Assembly (NCBI GenBank): GCA_964560875.1
Contig: CAZLMW010000035.1
Coordinates: forward strand, 1 to 64,000
Reading direction: 5' to 3'
Source: CAZLMW01 sp964560875
Lineage (GTDB): Bacteria; Myxococcota_A; UBA9042
DNA length: 64,000 bases
Of the stretch, positions 1 to 8,966 are shown in pieces. The first letter of the stretch is position 1, and the number at the start of each line of letters is the position of its first letter. The notes beneath the pieces are model-generated. The model had not been told where the DNA came from, did not search any database, and saw only the letters and a list, made by a program, of their open reading frames with translations. The translations under genes were made by a program, and so were the position numbers.

Positions 1-1897
1 GTCGGTCCCGCTTTTCATCCGGCGACATGCGCATATTTTCGCCGAGCATCGTCTGAAACAGCACATCGTCGGTCGAGTGGTAGTCCTCGTCCATGTCGAG
101 CCCGACCAACTCGAGCAGCAGCTCCACCGATTCGACCGCGAGAACGGCGCGGCGGCGGTCCTCGTCGGTCAGCTCCGGCCACGGTTCGCGGTGGGGGTTG
201 CGCAGAACAAGCCATCGATCGCGGTGGTAGACGGTGTGCCAGTCGCGCAGCGAGCGCTCCCACGATCCGGTTTTCTCGCCGAACCCGCGGTAGATGACGA
301 TGTAGTCGAAGTAGCGGCCGTGTTTCTTGAAGCTGTACGTGCCGTGGTCGTACCAGATGGGTGCCGGGATCGCGTGTTCGCGGCGGGCGACGACGGGCTT
401 GGAGCTGCTGTCGGCGAAGGAATAGGGCACGTACCCGTGGCGCGCGATGGCGTAGTACTCACCGATATTGCTGAAGATCGGATTGCGGAGGTAGCGGCTC
501 TCGCGCTTGCGGCGCAGGGTAAGAACGCGCTGCCCGGGTGGAATCGAGGCCATCGCCGCGCGAATCGAGCCGTATTCCGTGCGGGCGAGCATGAAGTTGC
601 CGGCGGTCGCGATCGGCATCACCAACGCCGCAATCGCGAGCAGCGCGGTGCCAGCCCAGACCCGAAAACGGACGAATCGCGGCACCGCGCCAGGCCGGGT
701 CGGGAGCGCGCAGATCGCCAGGATGCCCAGCACTTCCACGAGCCTGAAGTTGACCCCGTAGAGGATGATCGGCCGGTTGAGATGCTGCGGCAGGATGAAA
801 TACGCCGCCGTGACGAGGACCAGGGCCCAACCAACGTACGAGGTGCCAGGGACCGAGGGCCAGCCGGAGGGCATCTTGTGCGTCTCCATCCACGACTGGT
901 TCAGCTCGCGATGCCGCACCGGTTCGCGAATCGTCGAATCGTGCACGACGGCGGCGGGCCGCTTGACCGCGCCGAGCAGCCACAAGCTCGTTCCCGCCAA
1001 CCACGCTGTTGTGACGATCTCGCCTGGTCGGTTCACCAGCAGGTCGACAAGCCCGCGCACGTATTTGGGTTGCTCGGCGAACTGGTCGAACATCCGGTCG
1101 AAAAGCTGCTTGAAGTTGCCCAGCGGCGTGAGGTGGTCGCCGGCGTAAATCGACCGCAGCCGTTCGCTCAGCGTCGCGCCGTGCAGCGACGCCTGGTCGG
1201 CGCTCATAACGTCGTCGGCGAAGACGAAATACGACAAGAACCAGGGCAGCAGCACCGCGATCGACGGAATCACCAGGAACGCGTCGCGGAGCGGCCACCA
1301 AAGCACCGCCTTCCAACCGACGCGGCTCGCCATCAGCAGCGCGATCGCCGGCAGCAGCACGAGCATGATGCCCCACAACAGGTAGTGGGTGATGGCCATG
1401 AAGATGAGCAGACACGCGACGAAGAATCCCCGTCGCCAGGTCGGCCGCTGCATGAAGCGAAGATGCTCGGCGAGGATCCAGAGGAAGACAGGGATGCTCA
1501 TGAGGTAGTTGAAAAAACCCATGAAGAAGTCGGCGTTGAGCATCCACGGGAAGATGCCGAGAACCAGCCAGCGGTCGTGACCTGCGCGGCGAATCAGGTG
1601 CAGCGCGGCGAGCGGCAAACTCGCGACCGAGACCGAGAGGACGACCTTGTTGGCCCACTCCACGCCGCCGATATACGCGAGCCAATCGACCAGCTGGTAG
1701 TAGCTGATGTAGGGCACGATCGCGTCGACAGTGGCGTAGTGATGCTGGAAGAGCGGCGTCTGGGCGTGGTTGTGGATGATCGTGATGACGTGCAGATGCG
1801 ACGCGGCGTCGAGCACGGGCAGCAGATCCGAGATCCAGATCGGCACGAGCCCGAGCAACGTGCCCGACGCGAACACCGTCCAGAACAGGACGTCCAT
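1..1897 (-). CDS. polytopic membrane protein, GT-C-like topology (3'-truncated by window start)
   Basis: An uninterrupted minus-strand frame runs from the assembly gap at 1976 to the first base, so the C-terminus lies outside the window. I place the start at ATG 1897, but GTG 1930 or a start upstream of the gap is possible because the frame stays open into the Ns. About 630 residues are visible. They show roughly nine or ten hydrophobic segments, separated by loops, followed by a soluble C-terminal part rich in Tyr, Trp, Arg and Asp. After the first membrane segment a loop holds an Asp/His cluster (LPVLDAASHLH), which resembles the first extracytoplasmic loop of GT-C glycosyltransferases. The function is unproven; GT-C is an inference from topology only. 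It is divergent from the PLP enzyme at 2194. Confidence 0.72.
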   Translation of the reverse strand, partial: MDVLFWTVFASGTLLGLVPIWISDLLPVLDAASHLHVITIIHNHAQTPLFQHHYATVDAIVPYISYYQLVDWLAYIGGVEWANKVVLSVSVASLPLAALHLIRRAGHDRWLVLGIFPWMLNADFFMGFFNYLMSIPVFLWILAEHLRFMQRPTWRRGFFVACLLIFMAITHYLLWGIMLVLLPAIALLMASRVGWKAVLWWPLRDAFLVIPSIAVLLPWFLSYFVFADDVMSADQASLHGATLSERLRSIYAGDHLTPLGNFKQLFDRMFDQFAEQPKYVRGLVDLLVNRPGEIVTTAWLAGTSLWLLGAVKRPAAVVHDSTIREPVRHRELNQSWMETHKMPSGWPSVPGTSYVGWALVLVTAAYFILPQHLNRPIILYGVNFRLVEVLGILAICALPTRPGAVPRFVRFRVWAGTALLAIAALVMPIATAGNFMLARTEYGSIRAAMASIPPGQRVLTLRRKRESRYLRNPIFSNIGEYYAIARHGYVPYSFADSSSKPVVARREHAIPAPIWYDHGTYSFKKHGRYFDYIVIYRGFGEKTGSWERSLRDWHTVYHRDRWLVLRNPHREPWPELTDEDRRRAVLAVESVELLLELVGLDMDEDYHSTDDVLFQTMLGENMRMSPDEKRDR

Positions 1898-1948
1898 CGG
1901 CTTGCGCTGGCTGGGCGGGTCGGGCTGCACGGGTTTCTCGGGGAACGT

Positions 1949-2102
1949 TGGTCGGGCGTGGAGGCTGGTCGGGCGNNNNNNNNNNNNNNNNNNNNNNNNN
2001 NNNNNNNNNNNNNNNNNNNNNNNNNNNNNNNNNNNNNNNNNNNNNNNNNNNNNNNNNNNNNNNNNNNNNNNNNNNTGGTCGGGCGTGGAGGCTGGTCGGG
2101 CG
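1949..2102. repeat. 17-bp tandem repeat interrupted by an assembly gap
   Basis: The unit GGTCGGGCGTGGAGGCT followed by a partial copy occurs on both sides of the N run. Positions 1949-1975 and 2076-2102 are identical over 27 nt. The period of 17 is not a multiple of three, so the copy number sets the reading frame at the N-terminus of the membrane protein below it. The true array length is unknown. Confidence 0.8.
1976..2075. other. assembly gap (100 N placeholder)
   Basis: Exactly 100 Ns lie inside a tandem repeat. The round length suggests a placeholder and not a measured distance. Confidence 0.95.
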
Positions 2103-2193
2103 CCGCGTTTGGGGTTTTCAGCGGACGGCGCGCGCAACGCCGGCCCGTCGGCCCGCTTGGCACGTCGGTGACGGCGGGCGAGGATAGGCGAAC

Positions 2194-3345
2194 GTGACCA
2201 AAGTCGAAACCGTCGCCCTCTTTCGCCTTTTCCCGTCGCTTCGGGCGCAGATTCCGTGGTCCGTGCTGGGCGAGTGGCCGACACCGGTCCAGCCCCTTAC
2301 GGCAGCCGCGTTGCAGTCTGACTACGCCCGCGATGGCGCCGAAACTGGCGAGGTTGGCGGGGTTGGCGATATCTGGGTGAAGCGCGAGGACCTGTCGAGT
2401 CCGGTGTACGGGGGCAACAAGATCCGCACATTGGAAGCGCATTGCGGGCTGGCGGTGGCGCAGGGCAAGGCCCGAATCTGGTCGACTGGCGCGTTTGGAA
2501 GCAATCACGCCACGGCGACGCTGATGCACGCGAATCGAGCCGGGCTCGCGGGCGGCGCGATGCTCTTCACACAGCCAGGCACATGCACGGCGCAGGCGAA
2601 TCTGCGTGCGATGGCAGCCAGCGGCGAGGCGGTGGTGGCCTTGTGGTCTGTGGCCTCGTTGCCCTTCGCCATCATCTCGAAGCGACGCGCTGGCGACTAC
2701 GTGATGACACCGGGCGGCGCCACGCCGACCGGCTCCTTCGGCCACATCAGCGCCGCGCTCGAACTCGCGATCCAAGTCGACGCAGGGGAGCTCCCGGCGC
2801 CGCGATCGATCTATCTCCCAGCGGGTAGCACCTGCACGTCCGCGGGGCTCCTGGTCGGGCTCCACGTGTCGGCGGCGCTGGGCATCGGCTTTGGTGACGG
2901 CAAGGCTCCCCTTCCCACGCTTCGTCCGGTCCGCGTGACGCCGTGGCCTGTCACGTCCAAGACGGCGATCCTGGCGCTCGCGCGGTGGACATCGCGACGC
3001 TTCCAAAGCGTCGTGGATCGGCCCATGGATCTGTCCTGGCGCCGGCTGGCTTCGACACTGGACGTCATCGGCGGCCAGCTCGGTCGCGGCTACGGATACC
3101 CGACCCCGGACGGAAAAAAAGCCATCGCGGCGTTCGCTGCGGCCAACGGCCCCAAGCTCGACGTCGTGTACAGCGGCAAGGCCGCCGCAGGGATGCTTGC
3201 GGCGCAGAGAAGACTTGGTTTGGGTCCCGCGCTGTTCTGGGCCACAAAGTCGACGGCGCCACTGCCCCAACCGGACGCAGCGGCCCTGAAAGCCCTGCCA
3301 CCCGGGATGCAACGCTGGCTGGAGAAGGCGCCTGAGCAGGTCTGA
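2194..3345 (+). CDS. PLP-dependent fold-type II enzyme, D-cysteine desulfhydrase/ACC deaminase-like
   Basis: The 383-residue product has the hallmarks of the tryptophan-synthase-beta-like PLP family. WVKREDL is followed by the Schiff-base Lys in GGNK (Lys76), then a GSNHATA motif that matches the SNHA-type phosphate/carboxylate-binding loop of ACC deaminase and D-cysteine desulfhydrase, and a PGGATPTGSFG turn. The start is GTG 2194. An ATG start would remove the conserved front part. The family eliminates or deaminates small amino acids such as D-Cys, ACC and 2,3-diaminopropionate. The substrate cannot be decided here, since several residues around the active-site loops differ from both named enzymes. 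It stands alone, divergent from the membrane protein and 52 nt before the pseudokinase gene. Confidence 0.82.
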   Translation: MTKVETVALFRLFPSLRAQIPWSVLGEWPTPVQPLTAAALQSDYARDGAETGEVGGVGDIWVKREDLSSPVYGGNKIRTLEAHCGLAVAQGKARIWSTGAFGSNHATATLMHANRAGLAGGAMLFTQPGTCTAQANLRAMAASGEAVVALWSVASLPFAIISKRRAGDYVMTPGGATPTGSFGHISAALELAIQVDAGELPAPRSIYLPAGSTCTSAGLLVGLHVSAALGIGFGDGKAPLPTLRPVRVTPWPVTSKTAILALARWTSRRFQSVVDRPMDLSWRRLASTLDVIGGQLGRGYGYPTPDGKKAIAAFAAANGPKLDVVYSGKAAAGMLAAQRRLGLGPALFWATKSTAPLPQPDAAALKALPPGMQRWLEKAPEQV

Positions 3346-3397
3346 CTTCGGCACCGCGGTCCTGCCGCGTGCGTACAAGACGTGGCATCATCGACCG

Positions 3398-6300
3398 ATG
3401 CACCCGCCCGATAGCCGCTACGAGCTCATGCGCCGGTTCGTTCGCGGCGATTCTGCCGACGTCTTCCTGGCGCGCAGACATGGCGCTGCCGGGTTCATTC
3501 GGCCGTGCGTCGTCAAACGGCTACGCGCCGATTCGGTCTTGGGCCCCGAGCGCGTCGACCGCTTCCTGCGCGCCGCCCGAACAACCGCCCTCATTCAGCA
3601 GCGCAATATCCCGCAGGTGATCGACCTGGGGCAGCTCGACGGCAGCCATTTCGTGGCACTCGAGTTGGTCGACGGCCCCGATCTCGAAGCGATTCAGCGC
3701 CGGGCCGATAAAAAAGACGCACCTCTCGCGCCCGATGTTGCCGCGTGGATGATTCAGCAAGCGACCTGCGGGCTGGCGTTCATCCACGAGCTGTCGGATC
3801 CGGTTAGCGGCGACGAGCTCGGGCTTGTACACGGCCGCCTGGGGGCCACCGATATCGTCGCTTCGCGGCACGGAACCATCCACTTGCTCGGCTTCGGGCG
3901 TGGACCGACTGACGCCCCGCCGCTGACCGACGCCACCCGCCGATACGCCGCACCAGAGGTCGTGTCCGGCAACCTTCCCGACGTGCGGAGCGACGTCTAT
4001 GCCGTCGCCGCCGTGCTCTATCACCTGCTAACGGGCAATTGCCCGCAAGCCGGCACGGTCATCCCCCCGTCGCGCGCAGGCGGACCGCCGGACGCATGGC
4101 TCGACAAAGTCGTGATGTCGGCGCTCGCCTCCGACCCGGCGGAACGTCCCGCCACAGCCCAGGAATTGGCCGATGGTTTGGGCAAGTGGCTGTTCCGTCG
4201 CACGGCCGACGCGCGCCAACGGCTCAGCAGCTGGATCGCACACAACGCCGAAGACCTCTGCCCGGCGCAACGCAGCGACTCGGACGAACCGGGAGGCGAG
4301 TCCAACGACGTTGTTGCGCCCATCACATGGCAGGACCGCGCACAGGTCAGCAACGTCCAGGTACCGCCCGAGACCATGGTCGGTGGTTCCCGCGTGGTGG
4401 ACCGTATTGAAGAGCACCTCGGCGGCGGGCACCGGCTCGTTTGCGTCCGTGGCACCGCTGGGATCGGCAAGAGCCGCGCAGTGCACGAAGCTGCCTGGCG
4501 CCACGTCGAACGAGGCGCGACCGCCTGGCGCGTCGATCTGCACGACGTCGAAGACGTGGCCACGGCATGTGCCGAGATCGCCGTGGCCATCGGCAGTTCG
4601 CTGTCGGGCGCACGCTCGGCCGATGAAGCGGTCGCGGCCGTGGGCGACCTGCTGTCATCGGCGGACAATGCCCTGCTCGTTCTCGACGGGATGGACCTGT
4701 TGGTCGACGCGGCGGCGAAGATGATCGCGCCCTGGCTGGTGGCGGCGCCATCGCTGCGCGTGCTGGCAACTTCGCGCCGACGTCTCGCCGTGCCGGGCGC
4801 GACCGGGGTCGTGGTGCAACCGCTTGGAGGACCGAGCGACGACGACAAACGCCCGCTCAGCGCACCGGGATGCCAGCTCTTTGTTCGCCGCGCCCTGCCG
4901 CTGCTGGGCAAAAGCACGCTGACCGCTTCGGAGAGGACAGCTGTTCGCGCGATCGTGTCCCGGCTCGACGGTATCCCGTTGGCGATCGAGCTCGCCGCCA
5001 CGCGCCTTGCCGACATGCAACTCGACGCGCTCGCCACGCGTTTGCAGACCGGACTCGGAGTTATCGAGAAGGGCCGCAAGGGGCGCCGCCATACGCTGCG
5101 TGGCGCCATCGGCTGGTCGTGGACGCTGCTGCGTGCCTGGGAACGCTCCACGCTGATCCAGGTGTCCGTTTTTCGCGGCGGATTCACCGCTGAGTGTGCA
5201 CGCGACGTGGTCGTGCTCAGCGACTCGGAAGGCGCAACTGTCGACGACGTGATCGGCGAGCTGCGGGACCGTTCGCTGCTGCGGGCGCTCGACGCCGATG
5301 GACGAGACCAGAGGTTCGGTCTGTTCGACAGCATTCGCGCTTATGTCGCCGAACAGGATGGTGCCGACGACCTGATCGCTGCGGCGACCCGTCGTCATGC
5401 GGCCGCCATCCTCAAACGCTCGCGGGAGGTCCGGCAGCATTGCCAGACGCACAAGGGAGACCGGGCTGACCGATGGCTCTTGGCCGAAAGAGACAACCTG
5501 GTCGCCGTTCATCAGCGAGCCCTCGCCGCGCGCCCGCTCACCGCCGCCAACGTCACCAATGCCCTCGAGGTGCCGTATCTGCTCTATCCCGCGTTGATCG
5601 AACGAGGGCCCCAGGGGTTGCTGCTGGACCTCTTTGGGCTGGCATCTCGCGCCGCAGACACCCTCGGCGAGGATGAAGCCGCGGCGATCGACCCGGCGCT
5701 ATACGCCCGCTCACTGGCTCTTTTTGCGGACATGATCGGCAATACCGGCCGCGCGCTGGACGGCGTCGCGCTCGCCGAACGGGCGCGTGAACTCGCCGAG
5801 AGCGCCGACGATACTGGCGCGCTCGCGCTGGCCCACTACGGCCGGGCCATCTGCCTACGCCTGAGCGACCGCATGGATGAATCGGTCGCTGCGGCGTCCA
5901 AAGCGCGTGAGCTCTGCCAGCGCGTCGGCAACCTGTGGCTTGAAGCGCAGGCGCTCAACGTCCTGGGCGGTGTGTTCTACGACAAGGGCGAGCGCGAGCA
6001 ATCGGCCGGCTGCTTCCATGCGAGTCTCGCCGCCGCGCGCCAGGTCGGCCACCACCTGCAGGTCTCCCGCACGACCGGCAATCTGGGTTGCATCTACGCC
6101 GATCGCGGCGACATGGAGCGGGCCGCCCCCTACTTCCACGAGTCGCTGCGCGATGCGCGGTCTCGCCATAACCGACGCGGCGAGGGGGTGATTCACAGCT
6201 ATCTCGGCATCGTCGCCCAGGAGCGCGGCGACTTCGGGCTCGCTGCCATGCACTACAACCGTGGCCTGCGTTTGTTGGCGGGCGTGGGCGATCGCCATCG

Positions 6301-6802
6301 TCGCTCGTATGTGGACGGCCTGCGGGCTCAGCTGCTCGCCGAGCAGAGCCGCCTGGACCAAGCCGAAGAGGTGCTGCGCGCCATTATGGACGAGTTCGTC
6401 GGGCGTGGTGATTGGCGGCTACGGTCGATGTACTTGGCGACGGTCGCGTTCATCCGGGCGGTGCGGGGCGACCAGGACACAGCCAAACGGTTGATCGGCA
6501 TGAGTGAGAAGCTCGCGGGCCAGCAATCTGACCCAAGCCCTCGCGGGGTGTTGAAGGTCTTCGCCGCCGGCGTCGTCTTGCTCGATTCCGCGAGTTCTGC
6601 CGCGATCCGGACCGGCGCACGCCGCGATCTCCAGGGGGTTCAAGTACGCGGCCCGGCATCACCAGCGCACCCCGATGGCGTCCCGCCGCTTACATGGTTA
6701 TCGTCGGAAGTTCGGACAGCGCTGCGTATCTTGTCCGCCAATGGTGTCTCGGCGGATACGCCGCGCCGCCAGGGAAATGCCGCGCAGGGAGCGCCGTCTT
6801 GA
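3398..6802 (+). CDS. pseudokinase-STAND ATPase-TPR regulator
   Basis: This 1134-residue protein has three parts. Residues 1-270 have a Ser/Thr kinase fold: the VVK lysine (Lys40) and the APE motif (185-187) are present, but the catalytic loop reads HGRLGATDI (145-153) in place of HRDxKxxN and the DFG motif is GFG (165-167). Both catalytic Asp residues are therefore missing and the glycine loop is degenerate. Residues 330-650 are a STAND/AfsR-like NTPase with Walker A GTAGIGKS (352-359), Walker B LLVLDGMD and the GIPLAIELAA helix typical of NB-ARC/LuxR-type ATPases. The remainder is helical with TPR-like repeats, e.g. NLGCIYADRGDMERAAPYF. The likely role is signal sensing by nucleotide-driven assembly and not phosphorylation. 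The stop overlaps the nadB start. Confidence 0.85.
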   Translation: MHPPDSRYELMRRFVRGDSADVFLARRHGAAGFIRPCVVKRLRADSVLGPERVDRFLRAARTTALIQQRNIPQVIDLGQLDGSHFVALELVDGPDLEAIQRRADKKDAPLAPDVAAWMIQQATCGLAFIHELSDPVSGDELGLVHGRLGATDIVASRHGTIHLLGFGRGPTDAPPLTDATRRYAAPEVVSGNLPDVRSDVYAVAAVLYHLLTGNCPQAGTVIPPSRAGGPPDAWLDKVVMSALASDPAERPATAQELADGLGKWLFRRTADARQRLSSWIAHNAEDLCPAQRSDSDEPGGESNDVVAPITWQDRAQVSNVQVPPETMVGGSRVVDRIEEHLGGGHRLVCVRGTAGIGKSRAVHEAAWRHVERGATAWRVDLHDVEDVATACAEIAVAIGSSLSGARSADEAVAAVGDLLSSADNALLVLDGMDLLVDAAAKMIAPWLVAAPSLRVLATSRRRLAVPGATGVVVQPLGGPSDDDKRPLSAPGCQLFVRRALPLLGKSTLTASERTAVRAIVSRLDGIPLAIELAATRLADMQLDALATRLQTGLGVIEKGRKGRRHTLRGAIGWSWTLLRAWERSTLIQVSVFRGGFTAECARDVVVLSDSEGATVDDVIGELRDRSLLRALDADGRDQRFGLFDSIRAYVAEQDGADDLIAAATRRHAAAILKRSREVRQHCQTHKGDRADRWLLAERDNLVAVHQRALAARPLTAANVTNALEVPYLLYPALIERGPQGLLLDLFGLASRAADTLGEDEAAAIDPALYARSLALFADMIGNTGRALDGVALAERARELAESADDTGALALAHYGRAICLRLSDRMDESVAAASKARELCQRVGNLWLEAQALNVLGGVFYDKGEREQSAGCFHASLAAARQVGHHLQVSRTTGNLGCIYADRGDMERAAPYFHESLRDARSRHNRRGEGVIHSYLGIVAQERGDFGLAAMHYNRGLRLLAGVGDRHRRSYVDGLRAQLLAEQSRLDQAEEVLRAIMDEFVGRGDWRLRSMYLATVAFIRAVRGDQDTAKRLIGMSEKLAGQQSDPSPRGVLKVFAAGVVLLDSASSAAIRTGARRDLQGVQVRGPASPAHPDGVPPLTWLSSEVRTALRILSANGVSADTPRRQGNAAQGAPS

Positions 6803-8430
6803 GCCAAAGCAACCGCTATGACGTCGTCGTGCTCGGCAGCGGCGTTGCTGGTTTGACGTACGCGCTCGACATCGCCGCCGACGTCCGTGTGTGTCTGCTC
6901 ACCAAGCGGGCGCTGGGCGACACCAACACCTCCAAGGCGCAGGGCGGCATCTCCGCGGTGCTCAGCGGGACCGATTCGTTCGACGCCCACGTCGGCGACA
7001 CGCTCAAGGCAGGCGCCGGCCTCTGTCGCGAGGACGTCGTCCGCATCATCGTCGAGTCCGGCCCCGGCGCCATCGACGCTCTGCTCGCCCGCGGCGTCGT
7101 ATTGGACAGGGGAGAATCCGGCGACCTGTTGCTGACGAGGGAAGGCGGACACAGCGAGCGGCGCGTAGCCCATGCCCTGGATGCGACCGGACTCGCCATT
7201 CAACAGGCGCTCGCGGCGCGCGTTTACGAGCACCCCAACATCGACGTCCACGAAAACCACCACGCGGTCGACCTGATCACCCGCGCCAAGACAGCGCGCG
7301 GCCGCGGCGAAGGCCTCCCCGGGGGCAAAGACGACCGCGTCCAGGGTGTCTACGCGCTGGACATTCACGCCGGAGAGGTGCGCGCGTTCACAGCGCCGAT
7401 CGTATGTCTGGCCACCGGTGGCGCAGGCCGCGCCTACCTCTACACGTCCAACCCCGATGTCGCGACGGGCGACGGCGTGGCAATGGCGTACCGCCGAGGC
7501 GCACGGGTCGCGAACATGGAGTTTTTCCAGTTCCACCCCACCTGCCTGTACCACCCCAAACAGAAGAACTTCCTGGTCTCCGAGGCCCTGCGCGGCGAAG
7601 GCGGCATCCTGCGAAACGCGGGCGGTGAACGGTTCATGAGCCGCTACGACGACCGCGGCGAGCTCGCCCCACGCGACATCGTGGCCCGCGCGATCGATAA
7701 CGAACTCAAGACCCGCGGCGACGAGTCGGTCTTCCTCGACATGACGCACCTCGATGCCGCCTTCCTCGAAGAACGCTTCCCGACCATCCACGCGACCTGC
7801 CTGTCGGTCGACATCGACATGCGGACAACCCCGATTCCGGTTGTCCCAGCGGCGCATTACATGTGCGGCGGCGTGCTGACCGACACGCATGGACGCACCA
7901 ATATCCACGGCCTGCTCGCGATCGGTGAGGTCGCGTGTACCGGGCTGCACGGCGCCAACCGCCTGGCTTCCAACTCGCTACTCGAAGGCGCGGTCGTCGG
8001 TTCGCGCGCGGCGCGTCTGACGCGGGCAATGGTCGAAGCCGGCTTGCCCCCCATCGAAGTCAAGGCCGCTGCGTGGGACGCGGGCGACGCGATCACCGCT
8101 GACGAGATCGTACTCCTGAACCATAGTTGGGACGAAATCAGGCGGCTGATGTGGAACTACGTCGGCATCGTCCGGAGCAACCGTCGCCTTCGCCGCGCGC
8201 GCCGCCGGCTCGAATCGCTGTACTCCGAGGTGCGCGAAGACTACTGGCGATTCTTGCTGACCCCCGGCCTTATCGAGCTACGCAACCTGTGCACGGTAGC
8301 CAGGTTGATCGTCGATTCGGCGCTCTACCGTCAGGAATCACGCGGTTTGCATTTCAGCTTGGATTATCCCGAACGCGACGATGACAATTGGCGACACGAC
8401 ACCGTCATGCGCCGCTCTCGGTTTGACTGA
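6799..8430 (+). CDS. nadB: L-aspartate oxidase
   Basis: NadB oxidises L-aspartate to iminoaspartate, the first step of bacterial de novo NAD synthesis, in the cytoplasm with FAD. The start is TTG 6799, whose codon overlaps the preceding TGA and which has a GGGAG ribosome site a few bases upstream. It gives 543 residues, the usual family length, and begins just before the Rossmann motif VLGSGVAG. Other family signatures follow: the substrate-loop stretch SKAQGGISAV, LRGEGGILRN, PAAHYMCGGV and the FAD-end motif HGANRLASNSLLEG. A longer frame starting at 6694 would overlap the previous gene heavily and adds non-conserved residues. No nadA or nadC is visible nearby. Confidence 0.94.
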   Translation: MSQSNRYDVVVLGSGVAGLTYALDIAADVRVCLLTKRALGDTNTSKAQGGISAVLSGTDSFDAHVGDTLKAGAGLCREDVVRIIVESGPGAIDALLARGVVLDRGESGDLLLTREGGHSERRVAHALDATGLAIQQALAARVYEHPNIDVHENHHAVDLITRAKTARGRGEGLPGGKDDRVQGVYALDIHAGEVRAFTAPIVCLATGGAGRAYLYTSNPDVATGDGVAMAYRRGARVANMEFFQFHPTCLYHPKQKNFLVSEALRGEGGILRNAGGERFMSRYDDRGELAPRDIVARAIDNELKTRGDESVFLDMTHLDAAFLEERFPTIHATCLSVDIDMRTTPIPVVPAAHYMCGGVLTDTHGRTNIHGLLAIGEVACTGLHGANRLASNSLLEGAVVGSRAARLTRAMVEAGLPPIEVKAAAWDAGDAITADEIVLLNHSWDEIRRLMWNYVGIVRSNRRLRRARRRLESLYSEVREDYWRFLLTPGLIELRNLCTVARLIVDSALYRQESRGLHFSLDYPERDDDNWRHDTVMRRSRFD

Positions 8431-8958
8431 ATGACGCGACGCCCCACCCCTGCTGAAGCCGCCGATGCGACCCGCCGCTGGGTCGTCGATGTCGTCGTAA
8501 AACTCGGCCTTTGCCCATTCGCCGCGGCGGTCGTCAAGCCGGGTCGCGTGCGCTACGCGGTGTGCGAGGGGAACAGCGGCGGCGATGCGCTCAAGCTGGC
8601 GCTGGAAGAGGCGTCGCTGCTGCTGACCACGCCGCCCCAGGAAGTATCGACCACCCTCGTCATCTTCCCGTACGCGCTGAGCAACTTTCACGCATTCCTC
8701 GACACGGTGGCTGAATTCGAGGGCGCGCTGAGCGCGGTCGGCGCCGACGGCATCATCCAGGTGCCAAGCTTCCACCCCGACTTCGTGTTCCAGGGGGCCG
8801 ACCCCGATGACCCCGGCAACGGCACGAACCGAGCGCCCTATCCGACACTGCAGCTTTTGCGCGAAGAAGAGGTGACCGAAGCGGTCGACAAGCATCCCGA
8901 TCCGGAAGGCATCCCAAAGCGCAACATCGCGCTGCTCCGCAAGCTGGCCGGGGTCTGA
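8431..8958 (+). CDS. DUF1415 family protein
   Basis: The 175-residue product starts directly after the nadB stop, so the two are almost certainly co-transcribed. It begins with a helix followed by GLCPFA and ends with the family-typical stretches FHPDFVFQG, NRAPYPTLQLLREE and a KRNIALLRKLAG tail. This pattern fits the DUF1415 family, which has no established biochemical function. No signal peptide or membrane segment is present, so it is predicted to be cytoplasmic. The tight link with nadB hints at redox or NAD metabolism, but that is context only. Confidence 0.86.
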   Translation: MTRRPTPAEAADATRRWVVDVVVKLGLCPFAAAVVKPGRVRYAVCEGNSGGDALKLALEEASLLLTTPPQEVSTTLVIFPYALSNFHAFLDTVAEFEGALSAVGADGIIQVPSFHPDFVFQGADPDDPGNGTNRAPYPTLQLLREEEVTEAVDKHPDPEGIPKRNIALLRKLAGV

Positions 8959-8966
8959 TCGACGGG

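Noticed and set aside
77..2197. Plus-strand frame of about 700 codons through the first gap
   Set aside because: The opposite strand encodes a convincing polytopic membrane protein; this frame is charged, repetitive and crosses the N run.
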